Shown here: positions 23,646-31,573 of the stretch, piece by piece
How the letters are laid out: the number at the start of each line of letters is the position of its first letter
Position numbering within the stretch: the stretch's first letter is position 1
Assembly: GCF_013870515.1 (NCBI RefSeq)
Contig: NZ_JACBXA010000013.1
Location: 1-57,139, forward strand
Length of the DNA stretch: 57,139 nucleotides
Direction: 5' to 3'
Origin: Streptomyces albidus (ex Kaewkla and Franco 2022)
Lineage (GTDB): Bacteria; Actinomycetota; Actinomycetes; Streptomycetales; Streptomycetaceae
Program-made: the position numbers and the translations under genes
Notes under the pieces: model-generated
What the model saw: only the letters and a program-made list of their open reading frames with translations
Told to the model about the DNA's origin: nothing
The model's database searches: none

Positions 23646-25067
23646 ATGACGCACGACTTCTCATTGCCGCCCGCGGCCGGCGAAATCGCCGAGCTGGTCG
23701 GGAAGAGGCTCAAGGAGGCGAGGGAGGCAGGCGGCTCTCGTGAAAGCGTGACCGTAGACCTCAATGGCCAGCCGTACCACGCTGAGGTTATCGACCTTCA
23801 GTTGAAGGACCTCTGCTTCAACCCTGCGACGCATCGCATCCGAGCCCAGCGAAGCCATCAACCAGAGCGTGAAAAGGCTCTGCTGAGGGATCCTTGGGGT
23901 TCCGTGGGGCAAGACTATTTGAGGCTCCTGCTCAAAGCTGATCCGTCGAATCCAGAGAAGCGGGATTCCGCCTTCGACACGCTGAAGGAAGACCTCAAGA
24001 AGTACGGCCAGAACGAACCTGGCCTTATTACCTATTACGGGGTCCTGGTAAACGGAAACACTCGTGCTGCTGCCCTGCTTGAGCTCGGCGAGACTTCGAT
24101 GCGCGTCGGCGTGCTGCCCGAGTCTGCTACGTGGGCTGAGATCAATGCAGTTGAGCTGTCGCTGCAAATGCGGGAAGACCATCGTCGTGACTACACGTTT
24201 CTCAACAAGCTGCTTGCCATGGAGGAACGACGCGAGGCGGGCCTACCTCCCGAGACAATCGCCAGGGAGTTCCGGGTTCAAGTCAAGACGTATGAGCAGT
24301 GCCAGTGGATTCTCCAGCTTCTCTATGATCAGATCGAGCGCAGCGGCTCAAATGACGCTTCGCTTCGGCTGGTCGACTTCGAGGATGCTCAGGAGAAGCT
24401 GAAGGAGCTGCATCGTGACTACATGAGTCTCGCCGCAAATGATCCGGATGGCGCGGAGATTCTCAAGGAGTCGCGCATGCCGGCGATTGTTCTCCGCTTC
24501 GCCAAGACTGACGTCCGTTTTATCGAGGCCGACTTCCAGGACAACTACCTGTCTCGCGAGCTCCCGGAAGACATGAACACTGCAGGTCAGGAGGCGTCGG
24601 CGCAGGCTGAGACGCTGATTCCCGGCCTGGGGATCGCGGTGCCTGGTCCGTCCTCGAAGGTGTCGGCGGCCCGGCAGCGCACTACTCAACTTCTCCAAGC
24701 GCAGGCGCAGTTGAACAGCAAGGAGCTGGACGAGGAAAGTCGGCGTGGGGCCAGGGAGTACTGGCAAAAGGTGAGGGACGGCTACGACAATGCCATCACC
24801 AGCGCCGGCCGGGACGTACGGCTCCGAAGGAAGAAGCAGATGGCCCCCGAGCGCCTGAAGGACGCCGGTAGGTCCATAGAACTCTGCGTCGGCGAAGTTG
24901 TGAAGGCACGCGGGTCGAAGAGTTTCGACGAAGTCGCCTTCGACGAGGCCCTATTGCAGCTCCGGGAGAGCGTCCAGAAGCTCGCCCGCCAAGTCGGCAA
25001 AGGGGTGGAGGACCCGGGAGAAGGCCTCTCCTGGCTCTTGGACGCAGCGAAGGCAGAAGGGAACTAG
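23646..25067 (+). CDS. ParB/sulfiredoxin-fold protein of the defence operon
   Basis: Protein of 473 residues. The N-terminal half resembles a ParB/Srx domain: N136-G-N-T-R140 in YYGVLVNGNTRAAALLELG corresponds to the nucleotide-binding GxxR loop of ParB-like proteins, preceded by AFDTLKEDLKKYGQNEPGLI. Helical segments follow (ETIAREFRVQVKTYEQCQWI may be a HTH) and a charged C-terminal region. ParB folds act as NTP-dependent DNA clamps or nucleases in several conflict systems; here DNA recognition or loading of the helicase is a guess. It ends three bases before the SNF2 gene, so the two are co-translated. Confidence 0.6.
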   Translation: MTHDFSLPPAAGEIAELVGKRLKEAREAGGSRESVTVDLNGQPYHAEVIDLQLKDLCFNPATHRIRAQRSHQPEREKALLRDPWGSVGQDYLRLLLKADPSNPEKRDSAFDTLKEDLKKYGQNEPGLITYYGVLVNGNTRAAALLELGETSMRVGVLPESATWAEINAVELSLQMREDHRRDYTFLNKLLAMEERREAGLPPETIAREFRVQVKTYEQCQWILQLLYDQIERSGSNDASLRLVDFEDAQEKLKELHRDYMSLAANDPDGAEILKESRMPAIVLRFAKTDVRFIEADFQDNYLSRELPEDMNTAGQEASAQAETLIPGLGIAVPGPSSKVSAARQRTTQLLQAQAQLNSKELDEESRRGAREYWQKVRDGYDNAITSAGRDVRLRRKKQMAPERLKDAGRSIELCVGEVVKARGSKSFDEVAFDEALLQLRESVQKLARQVGKGVEDPGEGLSWLLDAAKAEGN

Positions 25068-25070
25068 AGC

Positions 25071-26894
25071 GTGACCACGAGCCAAGAGGGCTCACTGCAT
25101 CTCGGTCTGGATGCCACCGGCACCAAGGCCGAGTTGACGGCGGCAGAGGGATACAGGTCGGATCTCGTCCAACTGGCTGCCCGGTTCCGTACGGGTCGAC
25201 AGCCAGCACCGCTGATTGTCACCGTGGAGTTGGACGACTTCCTCTCTAGTATCGGTGTCATCAGCCAATGGCCGGACCATCAGGGCGTGAAGTGGGACGC
25301 CGATCTCCAGAAGCTCGTCACATCCAGCCTTCGCGATGCCGAGACTGTCCGGAAGCAGCTGAGCGTATCCGATTCAGCCGCGCTGGAGCTGGCTGCCGAC
25401 GACGTGCCGACGCTGCTCGGTTCCGAATGGCAGGGCCCGCTCACCGAGTTCCAGCGACGGGACATCGCCAAGCTCCTCTCGCTTGGTCACGGAGCGAACT
25501 TCAGCGTGCCCGGTGCCGGCAAGACCCGCGTCGCCCTAGCCGTCTACGCTGCCGCGCGTGAACGAGGCGACGTACGGCGCCTGTTGGTCGTCAGCCCTAA
25601 ATCTGCGTACGAGTCCTGGGTGTACGAGACCGGTGTCTGCTTCGAGAACCCCCTCCGCTCGCACATCTTGGAAGCCGGCCGGGACCCGTGGGCAGAGGTA
25701 CTGATCGTCAACTACGAGCGGCTCAACCGCGAACTAGCCTTCCTGGTTTCATGGCTGAAAGCCGAACCCTCCATGCTCCTGCTGGACGAGGCACACAGGA
25801 TGAAGCTCGGCAAGCGGGGCACATATGGGGCTGCATGCATGGCTCTCGGCCCGCGGGCCAACAGGCGGCTGATCCTCACCGGTACCCCAGCTCCCAATGG
25901 CGCGAAGGACTTGGAGAACCTCCTCGGTTTCGTCTGGCCGGGCCACGGTCAGCGAACCGTCGTGCAGGCGGTTGCCGGTGGCGACCTCAGCCACGCAAGT
26001 GCCACACTGCGCCCGCTCTTTACCCGGACAACGAAGCAGGAGCTGGCCCTCCCGCCAGTCACTGCACGCGTGGTCCGGGTGCCCTTGGCGCCACTGCACT
26101 CGGAGATCTACGGCGCACTGGTCGGCAACTTCTCGGCCCGCGCGTCGGCTGTCGCTGACGACTTCAACGCTCTGGGCAAGTCCGCTCTGCGCTTGCTCAT
26201 GGCAGCCACCAACCCGGCGCTGCTGCTGGAAGGAGCGAGCAAGTACGAGCCCGTCGAGTACCGGCTGCCCCCTCTTGAAGTTCCCCAGGACCAGTCTCTG
26301 TACGACCACTTGAGGAACCTGTCCGACTACGAGCTGTCGCCCAAGTACGCCGAGGCGTCGACCATCGTGGCCGCCAACGCTGAACAAGGACGTAAGACGC
26401 TGGTGTGGACGACGTTCGTGCGGAGTCTTACCTCGCTGGCCAAGTTGCTGGAGAACTTCAACCCCGCGGTGGTTCATGGCGGAACCCCGGACAGGGAGGA
26501 GGAACTCCGGCGTTTCCGTGATGACCCGGACTGCATGGTCCTTGTCTCGAACCCCGCAACTCTCGGTGAGGGCATCAGCCTTCACCAGGTCTGCCATGAC
26601 GCTGTGTACGTGGACCGGGACTTCATGGCTGGCCGGTACCTGCAGAGCCTGGACCGTATCCACCGGCTTGGTCTCGCCGGAGATGAAGAGACCCGAGTGA
26701 CTGTCCTGGCTGCGGATCAGACCATTGATGAGGTCGTCGAAGCCCGGCTCCACGACAAACTGGACTTCATGGCTCGGGTGCTGGACGACCCTTCGGTCCA
26801 GCAGCTTGCGGACCTCCAGGACGCGCCTCCCGCAGTCGGCGGCCTTGATGCTGTTGATGCTCACGCTGTCTTGCAGCACATCAGGCAGATATAG
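25071..26894 (+). CDS. SNF2-family DNA helicase/translocase
   Basis: Protein of 607 residues with a complete SF2/SNF2 motor: Walker A P147GAGKT152, DEAH box D239EAH242 (MLLLDEAHRMKLG), motif III LTGTP near 269-273, and a helicase C lobe (LVWTTFVRSL; VHGGTPDREEELRRF; NPATLGEGISLHQ) ending in the motif VI-like QSLDRIHRLG. An N-terminal region of about 125 residues (LELAADDVPTLLG) precedes the motor. No nuclease domain is fused. GTG start, three bases after the ParB-like stop. It likely translocates on DNA to detect or remodel unmodified phage DNA with the neighbouring proteins. Confidence 0.85.
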   Translation: MTTSQEGSLHLGLDATGTKAELTAAEGYRSDLVQLAARFRTGRQPAPLIVTVELDDFLSSIGVISQWPDHQGVKWDADLQKLVTSSLRDAETVRKQLSVSDSAALELAADDVPTLLGSEWQGPLTEFQRRDIAKLLSLGHGANFSVPGAGKTRVALAVYAAARERGDVRRLLVVSPKSAYESWVYETGVCFENPLRSHILEAGRDPWAEVLIVNYERLNRELAFLVSWLKAEPSMLLLDEAHRMKLGKRGTYGAACMALGPRANRRLILTGTPAPNGAKDLENLLGFVWPGHGQRTVVQAVAGGDLSHASATLRPLFTRTTKQELALPPVTARVVRVPLAPLHSEIYGALVGNFSARASAVADDFNALGKSALRLLMAATNPALLLEGASKYEPVEYRLPPLEVPQDQSLYDHLRNLSDYELSPKYAEASTIVAANAEQGRKTLVWTTFVRSLTSLAKLLENFNPAVVHGGTPDREEELRRFRDDPDCMVLVSNPATLGEGISLHQVCHDAVYVDRDFMAGRYLQSLDRIHRLGLAGDEETRVTVLAADQTIDEVVEARLHDKLDFMARVLDDPSVQQLADLQDAPPAVGGLDAVDAHAVLQHIRQI

Positions 26895-27025
26895 ACGCTC
26901 CGATGCCCCGTGCTGCAGCGAGCTTGTCTGCCCTGCTCGCGGCAGCGCTTTGGTGAGCTGCGACAATCCTGTTACTGAGCAGGGAAATTGAGGTGGCGAA
27001 GACTGTCGCTTCTCGGTAACTCTGC

Positions 27026-27039
27026 GAGACTGAGGTCTC
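27026..27039. promoter_or_regulatory. GAGAC-N4-GTCTC dyad before the methyltransferase gene
   Basis: Perfect 5-bp inverted repeat with a 4-base spacer, 28 bp upstream of the chosen ATG, in the 173-bp gap between the SNF2 and methyltransferase genes. The gap suggests a separate methyltransferase promoter, which would let protective modification be expressed first; the dyad could be its operator. Confidence 0.35.
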
Positions 27040-27067
27040 TTTGAGCCACCCCGGGAGGACCACGCCG

Positions 27068-28339
27068 ATGGGCGCGAGTAGCCATGAGCCAAGTGAGCAG
27101 CTGACCTCGCTCGAGATCTGCGCAGGGGCGGGCGGACAGGCGATTGGGCTTGAACAGGCCGGTTTCCGGCACCTCGCGCTGGTGGAGTACGACAAGTATG
27201 CGGCCGCCACACTGCAGAAGAACATGGAGCGGGAGCACGGCCCGGATGGCCCGGAGGTGTTCGGTGAGGACGTCCTCGAGTTTAACCACGACCGCGCGCT
27301 AAAGGCGTTGGGTGGCGAATCCCTGAAGCCCGGTCAGCTTGACCTGTTGGCTGGCGGCGTGCCTTGCCCACCATTTTCCAAAGCAGGACAGCAACTTGGG
27401 GAAGATGACGAGCGAGACCTCTTTCCCAGGATGCTTCAGCTGGTCTCTTCGCTGAAGCCAAAAGCCGTCATGATCGAGAACGTTCGCGGGATCATGGACG
27501 CGAAATTCGAGATGTACCGGAAGTCCATCGTAGAGCACCTAGTTGACGAGGGTTATCGGTTCTGCGGTTGGCGGATCTTGGAAGCACATAACTTTGATGT
27601 ACCTCAACTCAGACCGCGGGCAGTCCTGATCGCCATCCAGGACAAGTATTGCGTGAGAGCTGGCCTAGAAGACGGGAAATTCCCCTGGCCGACGGAAATG
27701 GGCAGTACGCGGAACACTGTTTTTGACGCGCTGAAATCCTCCATGGAAGATCGCCGGAAGGCGCTCACGCAGAGGTTCCCCAGCCTCGCCGACAGGATCG
27801 ACGAAGCGTATGCCAGGTGGCACCAGAGGGCGCAGCAGAACGGCGCCGTCGCGCCGACCCTGGTAGGCGGCTCAAGGAAGCACGGAGGAGCTGATCTGGG
27901 GCCGAGTCGCGCGAAGAAGCAGTGGGAGTCCCTGGGCGTCAACGCTCACGGAGTCGCGAACGAGGCAGCTGAAAGCACAGACCCCGAAAGGGACTTCCTG
28001 CGCGCAGCAGGTCCGATGCTCACGGTCGGCCAAGCCGCGAAAATTCAAGGTTTCCCGGAGGGCTGGGAGTTCGTAGGAGGAAAGACGGCTAGGTACCGAC
28101 AGGTTGGCAATGCCTTTCCCCCGCCGGTCGCGAGGGCCATTGGTCTTGTCATCGCTTCTGTCCTCAGACCAGAACTCAAGGAAAACCTGCTGGACGACCT
28201 GCAAACTGAGTATTTCGCCCCGCAGTCAGAACCCGAGCACTTTCAAACCACATTGAAATTCGCGGCGGCTCTCTCAGACTCCTCGGTCAGCCCGGCGCCG
28301 ACGGACGACCGTAGCGATCTCGTTGGCGCAGACCTCTGA
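27068..28339 (+). CDS. DNA (cytosine-5-)-methyltransferase
   Basis: Protein of 423 residues with ordered m5C methyltransferase motifs: motif I (LEICAGAGGQAIGLEQAG, residues 14-31), motif IV with catalytic Cys100 in VPCPPFSKAG, motif VI ENVRG at about 137, motif VIII PQLRPRAVLIA near 180, and motifs IX/X at the end (RYRQVGNAFPPPVARAIG). A target-recognition region lies between, around residues 220-320. It should methylate a specific cytosine to protect host DNA. ATG 27068 follows GGGAGG by about ten bases; a TTG at 27041 is possible. Its 3' end overlaps the convergent vsr gene by 66 bp. Confidence 0.93.
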   Translation: MGASSHEPSEQLTSLEICAGAGGQAIGLEQAGFRHLALVEYDKYAAATLQKNMEREHGPDGPEVFGEDVLEFNHDRALKALGGESLKPGQLDLLAGGVPCPPFSKAGQQLGEDDERDLFPRMLQLVSSLKPKAVMIENVRGIMDAKFEMYRKSIVEHLVDEGYRFCGWRILEAHNFDVPQLRPRAVLIAIQDKYCVRAGLEDGKFPWPTEMGSTRNTVFDALKSSMEDRRKALTQRFPSLADRIDEAYARWHQRAQQNGAVAPTLVGGSRKHGGADLGPSRAKKQWESLGVNAHGVANEAAESTDPERDFLRAAGPMLTVGQAAKIQGFPEGWEFVGGKTARYRQVGNAFPPPVARAIGLVIASVLRPELKENLLDDLQTEYFAPQSEPEHFQTTLKFAAALSDSSVSPAPTDDRSDLVGADL

Positions 28340-28741
28340 GGCTTCGTGCTCCCAGAACCGCAGAACTAGCCAACCTGCTTCGCTGAGCCGCTTGTCGGTG
28401 TCCCGGTCGCGCCCCACATTCCGCAGGACTTTCTCGGACCAGTACCCGGAGTTGGTCTTCGGCGGTACGTAATGCTCAGGGCAGCCGTGCCAGTAGCAGC
28501 CGTCGATGAAGACAGCCACCTTCGTCGGCCGGAAGACCATGTCGGCGGTCCGGCGCAGACCTGTCAGCGGTCTCGCGCTCACCCGGTATCGCAAGCCCTG
28601 TGCGTGGACGAGTCGGCGAATCTGCTGCTCGGGCTTTGTGTCCCGGCTGCGGATCGCCTGCATGTTCCGGCGGCGGGCGGCCGACGAAGCCCACGATCCC
28701 TCCGGGGGGACCCAGTCTTCTGCGCCCTTCTCTGTGGCCAT
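28274..28741 (-). CDS. vsr: Very short patch repair (Vsr) endonuclease
   Basis: Protein of 155 residues with Vsr features: RRRNMQAIRSRDTKPEQQIRR at the N terminus, the catalytic Asp in TADMVF, the metal/zinc-binding stretch CYWHGCP, and VLRFWEHE. Vsr nicks next to T:G mismatches produced by deamination of 5-methylcytosine, so it normally accompanies a C5 methyltransferase; its gene is tail-to-tail with that enzyme here, overlapping by 66 bp. Some homologues in conflict islands have become restriction nucleases, which remains possible because no classic restriction enzyme is obvious in this locus. The ATG at 28741 gives a normal N terminus. Confidence 0.9.
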   Translation of the reverse strand: MATEKGAEDWVPPEGSWASSAARRRNMQAIRSRDTKPEQQIRRLVHAQGLRYRVSARPLTGLRRTADMVFRPTKVAVFIDGCYWHGCPEHYVPPKTNSGYWSEKVLRNVGRDRDTDKRLSEAGWLVLRFWEHEASEVCANEIATVVRRRRADRGV

Positions 28742-28777
28742 GACTCGTAGATATCAGTCGTCGGGTGGTGTGCCAGA

Positions 28778-28980
28778 GCGTACCGCCTGGCGGAAGCTCT
28801 CTTCGAACGTGCTCATGACGCGGAGGAGAGGTGGCAGGCGAGCGAGTGTGTCTTCACCACCCGGAACGGGCGGCCGGTCGAGCTACGAAACGTCTACCGA
28901 TCCTTCACCCGGGTCGCCAAGGATGCGGGCCTTCGTGTCGTGCGCCTGCATGGTGCACGGCACGGGTGCGCGACGCTGCC
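28778..28980 (+). pseudogene. Tyrosine recombinase (integrase) remnant
   Basis: An open segment, not preceded by a usable start, encodes a typical phage-integrase core piece: CVFTTRNGRPVELRNVYRSF followed by RVVRLHGARHGCATL, the latter containing the H-x-x-R catalytic box. Similarity stops at about 28980 and the remaining catalytic His/Trp and Tyr are missing; the tRNA-Arg gene begins 77 bases on. Placement beside a tRNA fits the decayed integrase of the island. No N-terminal half was found. Confidence 0.65.
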
Positions 28981-29018
28981 TCCCACTGGGCGCCACTGGT
29001 GCGTCAGATCTGGATGTC

Positions 29019-29052
29019 AAAGGCCCCGGACCAAGATCGGTCCGGGGCCTTT
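29019..29052. terminator. Stem-loop terminator downstream of tRNA-Arg
   Basis: Perfect 14-bp stem AAAGGCCCCGGACC/GGTCCGGGGCCTTT with a 6-base loop, 5 bases beyond the tRNA 3' end on the minus strand; short T-runs flank both sides. Likely ends the tRNA transcript. Confidence 0.75.
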
Positions 29053-29056
29053 TCGC

Positions 29057-29132
29057 TGGTGCCCCCGGCAGGATTCGAACCTGCGACACCCGCTTTAGGA
29101 GAGCGGTGCTCTATCCCCTGAGCTACGGAGGC
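29057..29132 (-). tRNA. tRNA-Arg (anticodon CCT), CCA encoded
   Basis: 76 bases fold as a full cloverleaf. The acceptor pairs GCCTCCG with CGGGGGC (one G-U), the anticodon stem is CCGCT/AGCGG with loop CTCCTAA (anticodon CCT, reading AGG), and the T arm is GCAGG-TTCGAAT-CCTGC. Discriminator A and CCA are encoded. tRNA-Arg genes are frequent integration sites, and an integrase remnant lies just beyond the 3' end. Confidence 0.95.
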
Positions 29133-29478
29133 GGGGCTGTCGGAGAACGCGCCCGGAGCCGCTCCGCGATGGGCGACCCGGCCGGATTCCCGGCAGTGTC
29201 ATGGCGGTCGCCGACAGCGAAGCCCGCGCCACCGCCGACAGTGTAGCGGGTGGTGATCCGGGGTCTGCAGCTTGCCGGTTGGCCCTGCCTGACCAGCGGG
29301 ACAGGGCGCCCGGCGTCCCCCTGCTCGTGGCAGGGGAGGGCGGCAATGCCGCTTCGGGCTCCTCCGCGATTCCGGTCTCCCCGCGATACAGCCCGCCCAC
29401 GGTCAGCCCTCGTAACGCCGGCCAGCCCTCGTGCCCACGCTCAGCCCTCCTGCCCCCGCTCAGTTCCCGTATCCCCGC
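29133..29478. other. Intergenic region with a tandem array at its right end
   Basis: About 270 bp next to the tRNA contain no supported gene; this should include the tRNA promoter. The right-hand 75 bp belong to the 19-bp repeat array at 29404-29498. Confidence 0.5.
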
Positions 29479-29498
29479 TCAGTTCTCGTACTGGTTGT
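29404..29498. repeat. Five degenerate 19-bp tandem repeats overlapping a gene's stop codon
   Basis: Units start with CAG at 29404, 29423, 29442, 29461 and 29480, an exact 19-base period. The consensus is roughly CAGYCCTCGTNCCCCGCT. The last unit contains the stop and final codons of the TIGR03943-family gene on the minus strand, so the array looks like stepwise duplication of that gene's 3' end. Confidence 0.75.
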
Positions 29499-30213
29499 GC
29501 GGGGCCTTCACCGGCCTGGCCCGGCTGACGTCGATGAACGGGATGGCGCCGTCGTTGACCGGGTCCTTCGCCTTCTTCTTGCTGTACGTCCCCGTGATCT
29601 CGAGCCACGCGTCCGGCTGCAGCGTCGGCGGGACCCGCCCGGAGAGGCCGACCTTGACCGGCTGGGCGTCGGCGGCGCAGCAGTTGAGGCTCATGCGGCT
29701 GAGGTACGGGGCGCCGCTGTCGCCGAGGGTGATGAAGCCCGTGAGTTTGATCTTCCGGTCGTCGAGTGAGCGTCCGTGGTCGAAGACCGCGCGGCCCGCG
29801 TAGTCGAGGACGCTGAGCCGGAGGGGGTCGCCGGCCGGCAGGGTGGGGAAGCCGGGCGGTCGTTGCAGGGCCGTGCCGGTGCGGCCGGCGCTGTAGGAGC
29901 CCGGTGGCGGCGGGGCGACCAGGATCAGCGCGAGTACGGGGAGGGCGAGGAACCAGGCGATCCTCGGTTCGTGGTGGGTGTGGCCGCCGGAGTCGCCGTG
30001 CTCGGACGCGGATCGGTTCGCCGCACCCTCGCGCGGCCGTCTCACTTCGTACCAGACGGTCGCCACAGCCGCGGTGATGAGGACGACGCCGGCCACGAGC
30101 AGGAACGGGCGCAGCCCGGCCTTGACGTAGCGCAGGTAGAGGTCGGTGAAGCTCGCCCGAATCACCGTCCCGCCGATGAGGAACAGCACCACCGCCTGCG
30201 CCTGACGCTTCAC
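29479..30213 (-). CDS. TIGR03943-family membrane protein, permease partner
   Basis: Protein of 244 residues: two N-terminal transmembrane helices (VVLFLIGGTVIRAS; PFLLVAGVVLITAAVATVWY), a His-rich cytoplasmic loop (GGHTHHEP), a third helix (WFLALPVLALILVAP), and a C-terminal globular region with ITLGDSGAPYLSRMSLNCCAAD. TIGR03943 proteins are encoded beside DUF318/YcgR-type permeases, Zur-linked in Bacillus, and are thought to be the second subunit. GTG 30213 overlaps the permease stop (GTGA). A zinc-related role is plausible from family and His loop, but no Zur box is visible. Confidence 0.85.
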   Translation of the reverse strand: MKRQAQAVVLFLIGGTVIRASFTDLYLRYVKAGLRPFLLVAGVVLITAAVATVWYEVRRPREGAANRSASEHGDSGGHTHHEPRIAWFLALPVLALILVAPPPPGSYSAGRTGTALQRPPGFPTLPAGDPLRLSVLDYAGRAVFDHGRSLDDRKIKLTGFITLGDSGAPYLSRMSLNCCAADAQPVKVGLSGRVPPTLQPDAWLEITGTYSKKKAKDPVNDGAIPFIDVSRARPVKAPHNQYEN

Positions 30214-31220
30214 AGCAGCACCGCCCCGACGAGGGCCGATGTCAGTACGGCCAGGGCGAAGGTGACCGGAGCGAACCGCAGCGCGAACCCTCTGCCGAAT
30301 GTTGCCGCCTGCATGGCGAAGAGCTTGAGGTCGATCATCGGCCCGACGACGAGGAACGCCAGCCGGGCGGTGAGCGAGAACTGGGTCAGGGATGCGGCCA
30401 CGAACGCGTCGGCCTCGGAACAGATCGACAGCAGCACCGCGAGGATCCCCAGGACCAGGATCGACACGACCGGGTTGTCTGCGGCGAGGCGCAGCCAGCT
30501 CTCCGGTACGACGGCTTTGAGGGTGGCCGCGGCCATCGCGCCGACGACGAGGAAGCCGCCTGCGTGCATCACGTCGTGCCGTACGGATCCCCAGAACGCC
30601 GCCCCCTTGCCGAGGCCTTCGAACGACGGACGGGCAGGCGGGCGCAGCCAGTCGGAGCGGCCGAGCCGGTGCCACAGCCAGCCCATCGCGCAGGCCACGA
30701 CCAGACTCGCCACGAACCGCGCGAGCACCATCTGCGGATCGTCGGGGAACGCGACGGCGGTGGCCGTCAGCACGATCGGGTTGATCGCCGGGGCGGACAG
30801 GAGGAACGCGAACGCCGCGGCGGGGGTGACGCCGCGGCGTACGAGCGCTCCGGCCACCGGCACCGAGGCGCATTCGCAGCCGGGGAGGACCACTCCGGCC
30901 ATGCCCGCCACCGGCACCGCGAGTGTGGGCCGTTTCGGCAGCGCCCGGGCGAAGAACGACGGCGGGACGAACACGGCTATGAGCGCCGACAGCAGTACGC
31001 CGAGCACCAGGAAGGGCAGGGCCTGGATGAACACCGCGACGAACACCGTCATCCAGTTCTGCATCAACGGCAGGGACAGGGCCCGGCGGATCGGCGTCTG
31101 GAACACGGCCACCAGCAGCAGGAGCGCGATCATCAGCACGAGGGACGAGTTGGCCTGCCGGCCTTGCGGACCGTCCGCTTCGCGATCGCCGGCCCGGGGC
31201 GGCGCTTCGGTGGTGGGCAC
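30210..31220 (-). CDS. DUF318/YcgR-type permease
   Basis: Protein of 336 residues with about eight transmembrane helices (MTVFVAVFIQALPFLVLGVLL, AFAFLLSAPAINPIVLTATAV, VVSILVLGILAVLLSICSEADAF). The family signatures PGCECASVPVAGALV and LLSAPAINPIV carry conserved Cys and Pro residues thought to line the path. Transport substrate is unproven; Bacillus relatives are zinc-starvation induced and others are linked to metals or arsenic. GTG 31220 is preceded by GGAGG ten bases upstream; the longer frame to 31685 is not family-like. It forms an operon with the TIGR03943 gene through a 4-base overlap. Confidence 0.87.
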   Translation of the reverse strand: MPTTEAPPRAGDREADGPQGRQANSSLVLMIALLLLVAVFQTPIRRALSLPLMQNWMTVFVAVFIQALPFLVLGVLLSALIAVFVPPSFFARALPKRPTLAVPVAGMAGVVLPGCECASVPVAGALVRRGVTPAAAFAFLLSAPAINPIVLTATAVAFPDDPQMVLARFVASLVVACAMGWLWHRLGRSDWLRPPARPSFEGLGKGAAFWGSVRHDVMHAGGFLVVGAMAAATLKAVVPESWLRLAADNPVVSILVLGILAVLLSICSEADAFVAASLTQFSLTARLAFLVVGPMIDLKLFAMQAATFGRGFALRFAPVTFALAVLTSALVGAVLL

Positions 31221-31573
31221 GGTTGGGGTACCTCCGGTGTTGCGTGCGGGCCGTCGCGGCCGACGGTGTGCGGCACCGCCGGTCAGAGTAGCGGGCGTGT
31301 CCGCGCGTGTGTCCTGAATCCGCTGGCCGCACGGGTCCGGGGGGTGGGGGAGCACTGTGATCGTGTACGGGTCCTCGCTGAGCCCGCGCCGCAGCCTTCC
31401 CGCCCGTTGACGTGCCCTTACGCTCGCCCGGTGCGCGGCGGCTGCCGGGCTCACCCGGCGTGGTGGCGACCGGCGACCGTCAGGGATTCGGGTGAGCGTG
31501 GGCCGGTCCCTCGGCACGGGTCCGGCGGCCCGACCCGCGCACTCATCGCTCGGAAGCACGACGGGAGTTCTCA

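Larger units (their letters stand above)
21120..29056. mobile_element. Putative genomic island (defence island) abutting tRNA-Arg
   Basis: Genes from 21435 to 28741 use noticeably more A/T-ending codons than flanking genes and encode defence-type functions (SNF2 helicase, cytosine-5 methyltransferase, Vsr, HNH-like and ParB-like proteins). A lone transposase-type HTH gene and a tyrosine-integrase remnant next to tRNA-Arg(CCT) on the right add mobility signs. The left limit is approximate, placed between the phosphatase stop and the palindrome. Direct attachment repeats were not found by eye, so the ends are inferred from composition and content. Confidence 0.6.

Noticed and set aside
28274..28741. 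Vsr as the main restriction enzyme of the island
   Set aside because: Its motifs are those of an ordinary mismatch nickase paired with a C5 methyltransferase; a restriction role is kept only as a possibility.
29404..29498. CRISPR-like array
   Set aside because: Units are contiguous 19-mers without spacers and no cas genes are present; it is a tandem repeat, not CRISPR.
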